Of a stretch of 12,277 nt of DNA, positions 1-6,533 are shown one piece after another; the first letter of the stretch is position 1; each line of letters begins with the position of its first letter. Made by a program: the position numbers and the translations under genes. Under the pieces are notes generated by a model. That model was not told where the DNA came from and searched no databases. It saw only the letters and a list, made by a program, of their open reading frames with translations. The DNA comes from Pseudomonadota bacterium (lineage in GTDB: Bacteria; Myxococcota; Polyangia; Polyangiales; Polyangiaceae). Location: the NCBI GenBank assembly GCA_023419055.1, contig JAEZYO010000276.1:1-12277 (forward strand), written 5' to 3'.

Positions 1-812
1 CCCCGATCCACGCGCGCGACAACGTGCCGGTGATCTCCTGGCTCGTGCTCCGCGGCCGCTCGCGCTGCTGCAAGACCAAGATCTCGCCGCGCTACCCGCT
101 GGTCGAGCTCATGGGCGGGCTCGCGGGCTGGGCGGTGCTGCAGCAGATCGTGCTCCAGCTCGATCCCGACGTCGGCTTCGCGCGCGCCGGGTTCGTGTTC
201 TGGGTCTACCTGACGCTCGTGCTCGGCCTGATCGCGCTCGCGCTCATCGACATCGATCACATGATCTTGCCCGACTCGCTCACGCTCGGGGGCGCGGCGC
301 TGGGCCTCTTGACGGCGCCGTTTCGTCCCGGCGTCGATTTGATTGACGCATTGATTGGCGGAGCCGCCGGGTTCTTGATCGTCTGGCTGCCGTTCGATCT
401 CATGTACCGAAAGCTGCGCGGCGTACCGGGCATGGGGCTCGGCGACGCGAAGCTGCTCTGCTTGGCGGGCACCTGGCTCGGCTGGACGGCCCCGGTTTTC
501 GCGCTCTTCGCCGGAGCCGTGCAGGCGACTATCGTCACACTGGTGCTTCTCGTCGCGCGCGGGCGCATCGAGGAGCCGGAGAGCGTCGTCGCGGAGCGGG
601 AGGAGCTCGCGCGCCTGCTCGAGAAAGCAACCCCGGAACAGCGAGCCGAGCTCGAGCGGGAAATTGCGCTCGACCCCGTAGCTCAGGCCCCAGAGCCAGG
701 CATCGGCCGCGCGCGGCTCGCGTTTGGCCCCTTCCTCTGCCTCGCTATCCTCGAGTACCTCTTCTTCGGTGAAGTCATCTTGCGCGAGTTGATTGGGCCC
801 CTGCCGTGGTAA
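1..812 (+). CDS. pilD: Prepilin peptidase / N-methyltransferase (PilD, A24 family), 5' end outside window
   Basis: Inner-membrane aspartic peptidase that removes the leader from type IV prepilins and type II secretion pseudopilins and, in the classic family, methylates the new N-terminus. The frame is open to the left edge and reads IHARDNVPVISW before the first in-frame GTG at 24, which is family-conserved sequence, so the true start lies upstream. Visible in order: the end of the cytoplasmic zinc/methylase region (SRCCKTKISPRYPLVE), a membrane segment, the first catalytic Asp in LIDIDHMILPD, further membrane segments, and the GxGD motif of the second catalytic Asp (GMGLGDAKLL). A charged, helix-forming insert follows (about codons 180-215 of the visible part), then a last membrane segment starting at FGPFL. 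The usual second CxxC appears as S-R-C-C. The stop overlaps the next gene by 7 bases, suggesting one transcript. The family call is firm. Confidence 0.95.
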   Translation, partial: PIHARDNVPVISWLVLRGRSRCCKTKISPRYPLVELMGGLAGWAVLQQIVLQLDPDVGFARAGFVFWVYLTLVLGLIALALIDIDHMILPDSLTLGGAALGLLTAPFRPGVDLIDALIGGAAGFLIVWLPFDLMYRKLRGVPGMGLGDAKLLCLAGTWLGWTAPVFALFAGAVQATIVTLVLLVARGRIEEPESVVAEREELARLLEKATPEQRAELEREIALDPVAQAPEPGIGRARLAFGPFLCLAILEYLFFGEVILRELIGPLPW

Positions 813-1258
813 ACGGCGGGTTTCACGGCCGGGTTTTGACCGCCATTTCGTGCCTTTCGGCCCTGGCCGGCTGCGGCGGCAGCCTCGCGCTCGCGCCGAC
901 GGGCCCGCATCCGCTCCACATCCAGGAGTTCCTGGAGGTCGACTACCCGCCCCCACCGAACCAGGTCGAAGAAATCCCCGAGGAGATCGAGGGTGAGCCC
1001 GACTGTGTCTGGACCGACGGTCACTACGACTGGGACGGAAGCTGGCTGTGGCGTCCAGGCCGCTGGGTGCTTCCCCCAGAAGACTGCTACTACGCGCCGC
1101 CGGTGGTCGCCTGGTCGAAGACGCGCGACCCGAAGCTGTACTATTCCCCACCGCGCTGGTATCGCGAAGAGGCTTCCACACTGCCGGAAGCGCGCGCTGT
1201 TTGCGGCGTGCCGCCCACGTGCCCTGGCACACAGTCTGCAGACAGCTCGCCACGATGA
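806..1258 (+). CDS. Small Trp/Pro-rich predicted lipoprotein, YxWDG..WxPGxW type
   Basis: A 150-residue predicted lipoprotein of unknown function. The GTG start overlaps the end of the prepilin peptidase gene; a short n-region with an Arg and a hydrophobic stretch leads to a lipobox ending LAGC with the modified Cys near residue 23. The mature part begins with a Pro/Glu-rich linker. It then carries an aromatic block, YDWDGSWLWRPGRWVLPP, resembling one copy of the WxPGxW-type repeats found in short envelope proteins of delta-proteobacteria; a second Tyr/Trp/Pro block follows (YYAPP, YYSPPRWY). Two Cys flank the aromatic block and could form a disulfide. Its TGA stop overlaps the ATG of the next gene, so it sits inside an apparent operon with pilD and the phosphohexomutase. 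The coding call rests on the lipobox, codon use and tight overlaps; the function is not known. Confidence 0.75.
   Translation: MVNGGFHGRVLTAISCLSALAGCGGSLALAPTGPHPLHIQEFLEVDYPPPPNQVEEIPEEIEGEPDCVWTDGHYDWDGSWLWRPGRWVLPPEDCYYAPPVVAWSKTRDPKLYYSPPRWYREEASTLPEARAVCGVPPTCPGTQSADSSPR
1255..1258 (+). promoter_or_regulatory. ATGA stop/start overlap (translational coupling)
   Basis: The ATG of the phosphohexomutase and the TGA of the upstream lipoprotein share these four bases. No convincing Shine-Dalgarno sequence precedes the ATG, which fits reinitiation by ribosomes finishing the upstream frame. This overlap is the main reason to prefer the start at 1255 over the in-frame ATG at 1306. Confidence 0.55.
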
Positions 1259-2685
1259 GCATCGATCCGGCGACACTTCGTTCCCCTCAGGCCCCCACCA
1301 AGACCATGACTGCCCACGTCTTCAGAGAGTACGACATTCGCGGCGTCGCCGACCGCGATCTGACTGACGACCTCGCGCGCCGGATCGGCCGCGGGCTCGC
1401 GAAGCTGCTCACACCGGCGGGCAGCGACGGAGCTCCCCGCATCGCCGTCGGCCGCGACTGCCGCTTGAGCTCACCGCGCCTGTTCGAGGCGCTGACCCAA
1501 GGCTTGGTCGAAGGCGGAGCGCGTGTCATCGACATCGGCGTCGGGCCGACACCGAAGCTCTACTTCTCCGTCTATCACCTCGACACCGACGGCGGCGTCA
1601 TGATCACCGGCAGCCACAACCCTGCCGAAGACAACGGCTTCAAGATCATGCGCGGGAAGGCGAGCTTCTTCGGCGACTCGATCCAGGAGCTTCGCCGGCT
1701 CGTCGAGGCGGGGCCGCCCACCAAGTCCGGTGGCTCGCTCGAGAAGGCCTCGGTCGACGACGCGTACGTCGCGCGCATCGGTAAGGACATCGAGCTCCCG
1801 AACAAGTCGATCAAGTACGTGGTGGACGCCGGCAACGGCTCCGCGGGTCCGCTCGGCGTGGCCGCGATGCGAAAGCTCGGGCTCGACCCCGTCACGCTAT
1901 TTTGCGAGATGGACGGCCGCTTCCCGAATCATCACCCGGATCCCACGGTGCCGAAGAACCTTCAGGCCCTGATCGATCGGGTGAAGGCGGAGAAGGCCAC
2001 GGTCGGCATCGCCTGGGACGGCGACGGCGACCGGCTGGGCGTGGTCGACGCGACGGGAGAAATCATCTGGGGCGACCGACTGCTCGCGCTCTTCGCGCGC
2101 GGCATTCTCGAGCGCACTCCCGGCGCCGCGGTGATCGCCGACGTGAAGTGCTCACAAGCGCTCTTCGACGACGTCAATCGGCACGGCGGGCGCGGCATCA
2201 TGTGGAAGACGGGGCACTCCTTGATCAAGACCAAGATGAAGGAGGAGCACGCCGCGGTGGCGGGCGAGATGAGCGGTCACTTCTTCTTCGCCGATCGCTT
2301 CGAGGGCTACGACGACGCGCCCTACGCCGCGCTCCGGATGCTCGAGATCCTCTCCAAGACGGGGAAGACGGTGGGCGAGCTCCTGTCCGATCTGCCGAAG
2401 GCCTACTTCACCCCCGAGATCCGCTTCGATTGCCCCGACGCCATCAAGGCGAGGGTCGTCGACAGCGTGAAGAAGGCGCTGCAGGAGTCGGGCTCGGGTA
2501 AGCTCAACGAGATCGACGGCGTTCGCGTCACGTACGACGACGGCGCCTGGGGCCTCGTTCGAGCCTCCAACACCGGCCCGGTCATCGTGCTGCGCTTCGA
2601 GGCACCCAGCGAGGAGCGCCTTTCGGAAGTTCGATCGCGCGTCGAGGGCCTGGTCGCCGCGGCCAAGAAAGCGCTCGGCGGCTAG
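1255..2685 (+). CDS. algC: Phosphomannomutase/phosphoglucomutase (AlgC type)
   Basis: Cytoplasmic alpha-D-phosphohexomutase interconverting the 1- and 6-phosphates of mannose and glucose, which feeds GDP-mannose and UDP-glucose for surface polysaccharide. The 476-residue protein shows every family signature: FREYDIRG near the N-terminus, the phosphoserine loop TGSHNP (Ser120), the magnesium loop DGDGDR (255-260), the sugar-specificity loop GEMSGH (337-342) and the phosphate-binding loop RASNTGP (436-442). TGSHNP and GEMSGH match the bifunctional PMM/PGM branch rather than GlmM. The frame is open further 5' (to 1048), but that extension lies over the upstream lipoprotein. Starting at 1306 (MTAHVFREYD) would give 459 residues, closer to the usual length of about 460, so the true start is 1255 or 1306; neither has a good ribosome site. 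Function is near certain; substrate preference is inferred. Confidence 0.95.
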   Translation: MSIDPATLRSPQAPTKTMTAHVFREYDIRGVADRDLTDDLARRIGRGLAKLLTPAGSDGAPRIAVGRDCRLSSPRLFEALTQGLVEGGARVIDIGVGPTPKLYFSVYHLDTDGGVMITGSHNPAEDNGFKIMRGKASFFGDSIQELRRLVEAGPPTKSGGSLEKASVDDAYVARIGKDIELPNKSIKYVVDAGNGSAGPLGVAAMRKLGLDPVTLFCEMDGRFPNHHPDPTVPKNLQALIDRVKAEKATVGIAWDGDGDRLGVVDATGEIIWGDRLLALFARGILERTPGAAVIADVKCSQALFDDVNRHGGRGIMWKTGHSLIKTKMKEEHAAVAGEMSGHFFFADRFEGYDDAPYAALRMLEILSKTGKTVGELLSDLPKAYFTPEIRFDCPDAIKARVVDSVKKALQESGSGKLNEIDGVRVTYDDGAWGLVRASNTGPVIVLRFEAPSEERLSEVRSRVEGLVAAAKKALGG

Positions 2686-2723
2686 CCGCCGCAGAACTCG
2701 GGGCGGCGGAGCGAGACGCTTTT
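2686..2723 (+). terminator. Candidate terminator hairpin after algC
   Basis: Directly after the algC stop codon, CCGCCGC (2686-2692) pairs perfectly with GCGGCGG (2703-2709) around a 10-base loop. A smaller stem, AGCG-AGA-CGCT (2710-2720), then runs into TTTT (2720-2723). The T tract is short and not directly after the main stem, so this is a weak or atypical intrinsic terminator at best. Its place in a 63-base gap between two co-directional genes, ahead of a promoter-like site, supports the call. Confidence 0.4.
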
Positions 2724-2731
2724 GCTATAAC
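2723..2731 (+). promoter_or_regulatory. Extended -10-like site TGC-TATAAC for prmC
   Basis: TGC followed by TATAAC lies 17 bases before the prmC ATG and is the only AT-rich spot in this gap. It matches an extended -10 element, but no -35 hexamer is visible 16-19 bases upstream. If used, transcription would begin around 2738, leaving a leader of roughly ten bases, too short for a normal ribosome site. Confidence 0.4.
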
Positions 2732-2748
2732 CCGCCGCCTCGAGACCG

Positions 2749-3633
2749 ATGGGCGCCTCCGACCCCGCACAAGAACCCTGGACCGTCGGGCGCGTCCTGC
2801 GCTGGGCGGCCGAGGACTTTGCCAGGCGCGGGAACACGACCGCGCGGCTCGACGCCGAGCTCCTGCTCTCGCGAGTGCTCGGCTTCGACCGGCTGCGGCT
2901 GATTCTGGAAGCGAACCGCCCGCTCTCCGAGTCCGAGCTCGGCGCTTACCGCGAGCTCATCAAGCGCCGGCGCGCCGCGGAGCCCATCGCGTACATCCTC
3001 GGCGAGCGCGAGTTCTATGCGCTCCCTATCCGCGTCGACCGGCGCGTGCTCATCCCGCGCCCCGATACCGAGGCGCTGGTCGAGGTCGCGCTCGAGCGAA
3101 CCCGCGATCGCTCGATGTACGGCGCGGCGGTGGATCTCTGCACCGGCTCGGGGTGCGTCGCGATCGCTCTCGCCAAGCAGCGCCCGACCTGGAGCGTGAC
3201 CGCGACCGACCTCGACGAGGACAGCGCCACCCTGGCCTGGGAGAACGTGGTCCGCACGGGCGTCGCGCACCACTTGCGCCTGTTGCTGGGCGACCTCTTC
3301 GACGCCGTCCCCGAAGGAGAACGCTTCGATCTCGTGACGGCGAACCCGCCGTACATCCCGAGCGGCGACATCGCGACGCTGGACGCCGACGTGCGCGACT
3401 ACGAGCCTCGGCGCGCGCTCGACGGCGGCGCCGACGGGCTCGATCTGGTGCGCCGCATCGTGGAAGAAGCGCCGGCGCGCCTCACCCAGGGCGGCATCCT
3501 CGCGATGGAGATAGGTCACGACCAGGCGGAGCGCACCGAGGCGCTCTTTTTGGCGCGCGGGTTCCGTGAGACTCAACGCCGCCGCGACTACGGCGGTCAC
3601 GAGCGAGTCGTGAGCGGACGCTGGGACGGCTGA
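2749..3633 (+). CDS. prmC: Peptide chain release factor N5-glutamine methyltransferase (PrmC/HemK)
   Basis: Cytoplasmic SAM-dependent enzyme that methylates the glutamine of the GGQ motif of release factors RF1 and RF2, raising termination efficiency. The 294-residue length is close to the family's roughly 280. Residues 1-75 form the helical N-terminal factor-binding domain; family-typical blocks PIAYILGEREF and VLIPRPDTE follow. The SAM-binding motif is VDLCTGSGC (Asp129-Cys136), a small departure from the common DLGTGSG; the next acidic strand end is ATDLDE; the catalytic motif NPPY is at 199-202. The C-terminus RRDYGGHERVV is also characteristic. The ATG at 2749 fits family length; no Shine-Dalgarno is obvious. 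In many bacteria prmC follows prfA; here it does not, so it is probably transcribed from its own promoter. It converges on the barrel gene with a 9-base gap. Confidence 0.96.
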   Translation: MGASDPAQEPWTVGRVLRWAAEDFARRGNTTARLDAELLLSRVLGFDRLRLILEANRPLSESELGAYRELIKRRRAAEPIAYILGEREFYALPIRVDRRVLIPRPDTEALVEVALERTRDRSMYGAAVDLCTGSGCVAIALAKQRPTWSVTATDLDEDSATLAWENVVRTGVAHHLRLLLGDLFDAVPEGERFDLVTANPPYIPSGDIATLDADVRDYEPRRALDGGADGLDLVRRIVEEAPARLTQGGILAMEIGHDQAERTEALFLARGFRETQRRRDYGGHERVVSGRWDG

Positions 3634-3642
3634 AGAACGGCG

Positions 3643-4302
3643 CTAGCCGGGGCCGCCGTAGAACACCGCGCGCAGCCCGAGCTGCGTGAAGTGAGCCTGA
3701 CCGGTTTGACTCCACTGGTGGCAGTAGGACACGTTCGGGGCGAAGGCGAAGTGGCCGACGCGAAAGAGCTCGTAGGCAGCGCCCGCGCCGAGCACCGAGA
3801 CGAAGCCGGCCTCACCGTCGTCCCCGTCAGGATCGGGGTTGTCGAGCGTGAGGGAGCCTGCACCGAAGTTGGCGTAAATCGCGAGATCGCGGAGGTGCCC
3901 GCCCATCGGGAAGAAGGGGTACGTCTCGACCTGGAAGAACGCGCCACCGCCCGACGCCTTGACGTCCGAACCGGTCATGTTGACGCCGAAGCCTCCGACA
4001 CCGAACACGAACCAGTCCTTCAACGCCCCGCCGAGCCAGAAGGCGAAGTTCGAGCCCACGCCGAAGCCGGTGCTCACCTCGTAGTCCGGGTCGTCGATCT
4101 TCTCGACCTCGTTCGGATAGGCGAGCGCCGAGCCGAGGACTAGTCCGGTCGACGCCCCGAGCACCACGTCCGAGCGGCGCTCGGCCTTCTGCCCGTAGTC
4201 ACCGTCCCAATACTGGTTCTCCTCGGCCTTTGCCGCCGTAGCGAAGACGAAAACGGAGCTCAATGAAGCGGCGAACGAAAGCACCTTGAAGAGACCGCGC
4301 AT
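3643..4302 (-). CDS. Secreted, probable outer-membrane beta-barrel protein of unknown function
   Basis: A 219-residue exported protein. Starting at ATG 4302, it has a basic n-region (MRGLFK), a hydrophobic core and an AKA-EE signal-peptidase I site near residue 26. The mature protein is rich in Gly and aromatic residues in alternating patterns (for example GFGVGSNFAFWLGG, WFVFGVGGFGV), includes an acidic turn (DPDGDDGE), and ends with an amphipathic strand, HFTQLGLRAVFY, followed by a short GGPG tail. This looks like a small barrel of 8-10 strands, though I recognise no named family. An in-frame TTG at 4323 would add seven residues and cannot be excluded. The gene is divergent from the glucosaminidase gene (81-base gap) and convergent with prmC. 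Localisation is moderately supported; function is unknown. Confidence 0.8.
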   Translation of the reverse strand: MRGLFKVLSFAASLSSVFVFATAAKAEENQYWDGDYGQKAERRSDVVLGASTGLVLGSALAYPNEVEKIDDPDYEVSTGFGVGSNFAFWLGGALKDWFVFGVGGFGVNMTGSDVKASGGGAFFQVETYPFFPMGGHLRDLAIYANFGAGSLTLDNPDPDGDDGEAGFVSVLGAGAAYELFRVGHFAFAPNVSYCHQWSQTGQAHFTQLGLRAVFYGGPG

Positions 4303-4374
4303 CGACCGGAAAGGTCGAGCCAATTGCCCCGGGGGTCAAGCCGGCGGGGGGCAGTGCCAGAAAGAACGCAACCC

Positions 4375-4378
4375 GGAG
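4375..4378 (+). promoter_or_regulatory. Shine-Dalgarno GGAG fixing the glucosaminidase start
   Basis: GGAG lies five bases before the in-frame GTG at 4384, an ideal spacing and one of the better ribosome sites in the window. It favours GTG 4384 over the frame's earlier start at 4324 and over the later ATG at 4402, which has no such site. Confidence 0.5.
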
Positions 4379-4383
4379 CGGCC

Positions 4384-5073
4384 GTGACCGACCCCCCCGG
4401 CATGACCTCGGCTCCAGATTTCTCGTCAGCGCCCCCGACCTTCGGACCGACCCGCCCCGGCGCGAGCGACGGCGCGAGCCCCCGTAGGCCGGGCGAGCCC
4501 AGAGCATCCTTTCGGGCTCTCTCGGGAGCGCCAACCCCAATGGACGCTGCGGGGGCATCCAGGCACCTCGCCCTCGCCTATCAACGAGTCACGGGATCGC
4601 CTCCGAGCGCATCGACGCTCGGGCTGCTCTGGGCCCAGTGGGCTCTCGAAACCGCGCGTGGGCAAGCGATGTACGGGAACAATTTCGGGGGCATCAAGGC
4701 GACCGCCGGGAGCCCCGGCGCAAGCTTCACGACCACCGAAGGGTTCGGCGCCGGGCGACGCCGGGTCGTCGAGCGCTTCCGCACCTACGCGACTCCCGAG
4801 GAGGGGGCTCGCGACTACGTCGGCTTGCTCGCGCGACGCTACCCGGACGCTTTCGAAGCCTGCGGTCGCGGGGACGTCAGAGGCTTTGCCGAGGGACTCT
4901 CGCGCGCGGGTTACTTCACCGCCCACCCGGAAACCTACCGGCGTGGTCTCGAACGGCTCGCCGAGGAACACGCCCGCGGAAAGCTCCCTCCGAGCTCGGA
5001 GAGTCCGCTGGTCTCTCTCCTTGCAGAGGGGGTCCGCCACTGGCTGTCGCGCCGGAGCGACGAGGACGAGTAG
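4384..5073 (+). CDS. Glucosaminidase-domain (GH73/FlgJ-like) protein without signal peptide
   Basis: A 229-residue protein with one C-terminal glucosaminidase domain of the FlgJ/GH73 kind, a family that cleaves the N-acetylglucosaminyl-N-acetylmuramic bond of peptidoglycan. Residues 1-55 are rich in Pro, Ala, Ser and Gly and probably disordered. The domain covers about 60-205: ALETARGQAMYGNNFGGIKA carries the expected general-acid Glu (Glu89) and the [N]x[FG]GIKA signature. It continues with RFRTYATPEEGARDYVGLL, AGYFTAHPETYRRGL and a charged C-terminus (RRSDEDE). No signal peptide, lipobox or membrane segment is visible from any of the candidate starts, so how it reaches the wall is unclear. 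The FlgJ rod-cap domain is absent, and no flagellar gene is near. It is followed 49 bases later by the transpeptidase-like lipoprotein, plausibly in one operon. Domain assignment is firm; activity is inferred. Confidence 0.88.
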   Translation: MTDPPGMTSAPDFSSAPPTFGPTRPGASDGASPRRPGEPRASFRALSGAPTPMDAAGASRHLALAYQRVTGSPPSASTLGLLWAQWALETARGQAMYGNNFGGIKATAGSPGASFTTTEGFGAGRRRVVERFRTYATPEEGARDYVGLLARRYPDAFEACGRGDVRGFAEGLSRAGYFTAHPETYRRGLERLAEEHARGKLPPSSESPLVSLLAEGVRHWLSRRSDEDE

Positions 5074-5122
5074 GAGCCCCAAAACTTGGCCGCCGCCGTG
5101 AAGCCATGCGAGCGAACCTGAC

Positions 5123-6514
5123 ATGACCCCGCAAAGCTCGACCCGGCTGCTTCGCCCGTTGGCTCTGCTCGGTCTCGCTCTCGCCGGCTGCACGGGCTCG
5201 AAAGACGACCCGTCATTGTCGAAGCAGGCGAGCGAGGCGATACCGAACGTACCGGTACCGCCCGAAAACGGTCCTCCGCTCGCCAGCATCGCGGACATGA
5301 CGCCCGTGCTGGAGCGCCCCGCTCGCGACGCGCGCCGAATCGGCTACCTGCACGCGGGCTCGCGCGTGGTGCGCGCCGCGGAGCCCTACGGCAAGGAGGG
5401 TTGCAAGGATGGCTGGTACCCGATCCGCCCTGCTGGGTTCGTGTGCGTCGGAGAAGCGGCGACGCTCGACGTCAGGCATCCGACCCTGCTGGCGATGGCC
5501 ATTCAGCCGAGCTTCGACGAGCCGCTCCCGTACACGTACGCGCGGGCGCGAAGCGAGACCGTGCTCTACGAGCGGGACCCTTCTCGCGAACGGGCCGTGC
5601 GCGAAATCGGGAAGCTCAAGAAGCGCGCCGGCATGGCCGTGGTCGGCTCCTGGACCGCCGCGCTCCCGAACGGCGCGGAAGAGCGCTTGGCCTTGCTCAC
5701 GAACGGCAAGTTCGTGCGCGCCGGAGATCTCGAGGCTCAACCCGCGAACGAGTTTCAGGGCGCCGTCCTCGACAAGGACACGACGCTGCCGCTCGCCTGG
5801 ATCGTCAAACGCGGAGTACGCTCGTGGAAGCTCGAAGGCACCGAAGCCAAGAAGGGCGAGCTCCTCGACTACCACGCGCGGCTCTCGCTGACCGGGCGCT
5901 TCCGCACCGTCGAAGGTGAGAAGTACTGGGCGACGTCCGACGGTAACTGGGTCCGACACAAAGACGCGACGGTGGTGCTGCCTCGCAGCAAGTTCCCGGA
6001 TTTCGTAAAAGACGGCGTCAGGTGGATCGACGTCAGCATCATCACGGGCACCGTGGTCGCGTACGAGGGCAAGCGCGCCATCCTAGCGACTCTCGCCAGC
6101 GTCGCGCGCCCCGTGGGGGACCCCGCGCTCGCCGCGACGGCAGGCGAAGGCGACGTCATCCCTGTCTCCGTGCCTGCGGGTGCGCTGCCTGCCGCCCCCG
6201 CCGCGCTCGCGAAGGGAACCTTCGAGGTGACCGCCAAGCACGTGACGCTCGTCGGAGCGAACCCGCGCGAGTGGGGCGAGAGCTACGAGCTCTACGATCT
6301 CCCGTGGGTGATGGAGCTCTCGTCCGGCCGCAAGCTGTTCGGGGCCTACTGGCACGACCGCTTCGGTATCGAGCGAGGAACGGGCTCGGTCGAGCTCGCG
6401 CCCGCCGACGCCCAACGGCTCTTCTCCTGGGCGACGCCGTCGTTACCGAGCGGCTTCCACGCCTTCTCGCCTCGCAAAGCGAACGAAGGCTCGACCTACG
6501 TCGTCCTGCGTTGA
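5123..6514 (+). CDS. Lipoprotein with SH3-like region and catalytically dead L,D-transpeptidase (YkuD) domain
   Basis: A 463-residue predicted lipoprotein: signal with two Arg, hydrophobic core, lipobox LAGC with Cys23 followed by Thr, which suggests the outer membrane. Residues about 55-115 resemble a bacterial SH3-type domain (TPVLERPARDARRIGYLHAG ... GWYPIRPAGFVCVGE). The C-terminal third follows the YkuD pattern of myxobacterial enzymes, where the active-site region reads roughly LPWVM..., xHGAYWHDRFG, SHGCVNLSPxDAxWLFxWTxP. Here it reads KLFGAYWHDRFG, GTGSVEL, APADAQRLFSWATP. So Phe406 replaces the first His, Thr420 replaces the His of SHGC, and Ser422 replaces the nucleophilic Cys, while the scaffold around them is kept. 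Without Cys, L,D-transpeptidase activity is not expected. It may bind peptidoglycan or scaffold a partner. The frame is intact, so it is a pseudoenzyme rather than a decayed pseudogene. The alignment is from memory of the family. Confidence 0.85.
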   Translation: MTPQSSTRLLRPLALLGLALAGCTGSKDDPSLSKQASEAIPNVPVPPENGPPLASIADMTPVLERPARDARRIGYLHAGSRVVRAAEPYGKEGCKDGWYPIRPAGFVCVGEAATLDVRHPTLLAMAIQPSFDEPLPYTYARARSETVLYERDPSRERAVREIGKLKKRAGMAVVGSWTAALPNGAEERLALLTNGKFVRAGDLEAQPANEFQGAVLDKDTTLPLAWIVKRGVRSWKLEGTEAKKGELLDYHARLSLTGRFRTVEGEKYWATSDGNWVRHKDATVVLPRSKFPDFVKDGVRWIDVSIITGTVVAYEGKRAILATLASVARPVGDPALAATAGEGDVIPVSVPAGALPAAPAALAKGTFEVTAKHVTLVGANPREWGESYELYDLPWVMELSSGRKLFGAYWHDRFGIERGTGSVELAPADAQRLFSWATPSLPSGFHAFSPRKANEGSTYVVLR

Positions 6515-6533
6515 TGCCGGCCGAGCCGTGCGC

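Noticed and set aside
1048..1254. In-frame 5' extension of the phosphohexomutase
   Set aside because: It would add 69 residues with Arg-rich composition unlike the family and lies fully over the upstream lipoprotein gene, which has a better signature (lipobox, overlap).
2725..3600. A 291-codon minus-strand frame opposite prmC
   Set aside because: Antisense shadow of prmC with no family motifs.
4325..4353. Inverted repeat TGCCCC...GGGGCA around CCCCGGGG in the divergent gap
   Set aside because: Only six pairs separated by 17 bases in G/C-only sequence, easily expected by chance at this composition.
4354..4359. TGGCAC on the minus strand before the barrel gene, possible sigma-54 -24 box
   Set aside because: The required -12 TTGC-type element is missing at the correct spacing.
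5254..5265. Palindrome GTACCGGTAC
   Set aside because: It lies within the coding frame as a repeated Val-Pro codon pair, so it is explained by the protein sequence.
4426..5298. A 290-codon minus-strand frame opposite the glucosaminidase gene
   Set aside because: The plus-strand frame carries the GH73 motifs and a ribosome site; the minus frame shows only low-complexity Gly/Ala/Arg sequence.
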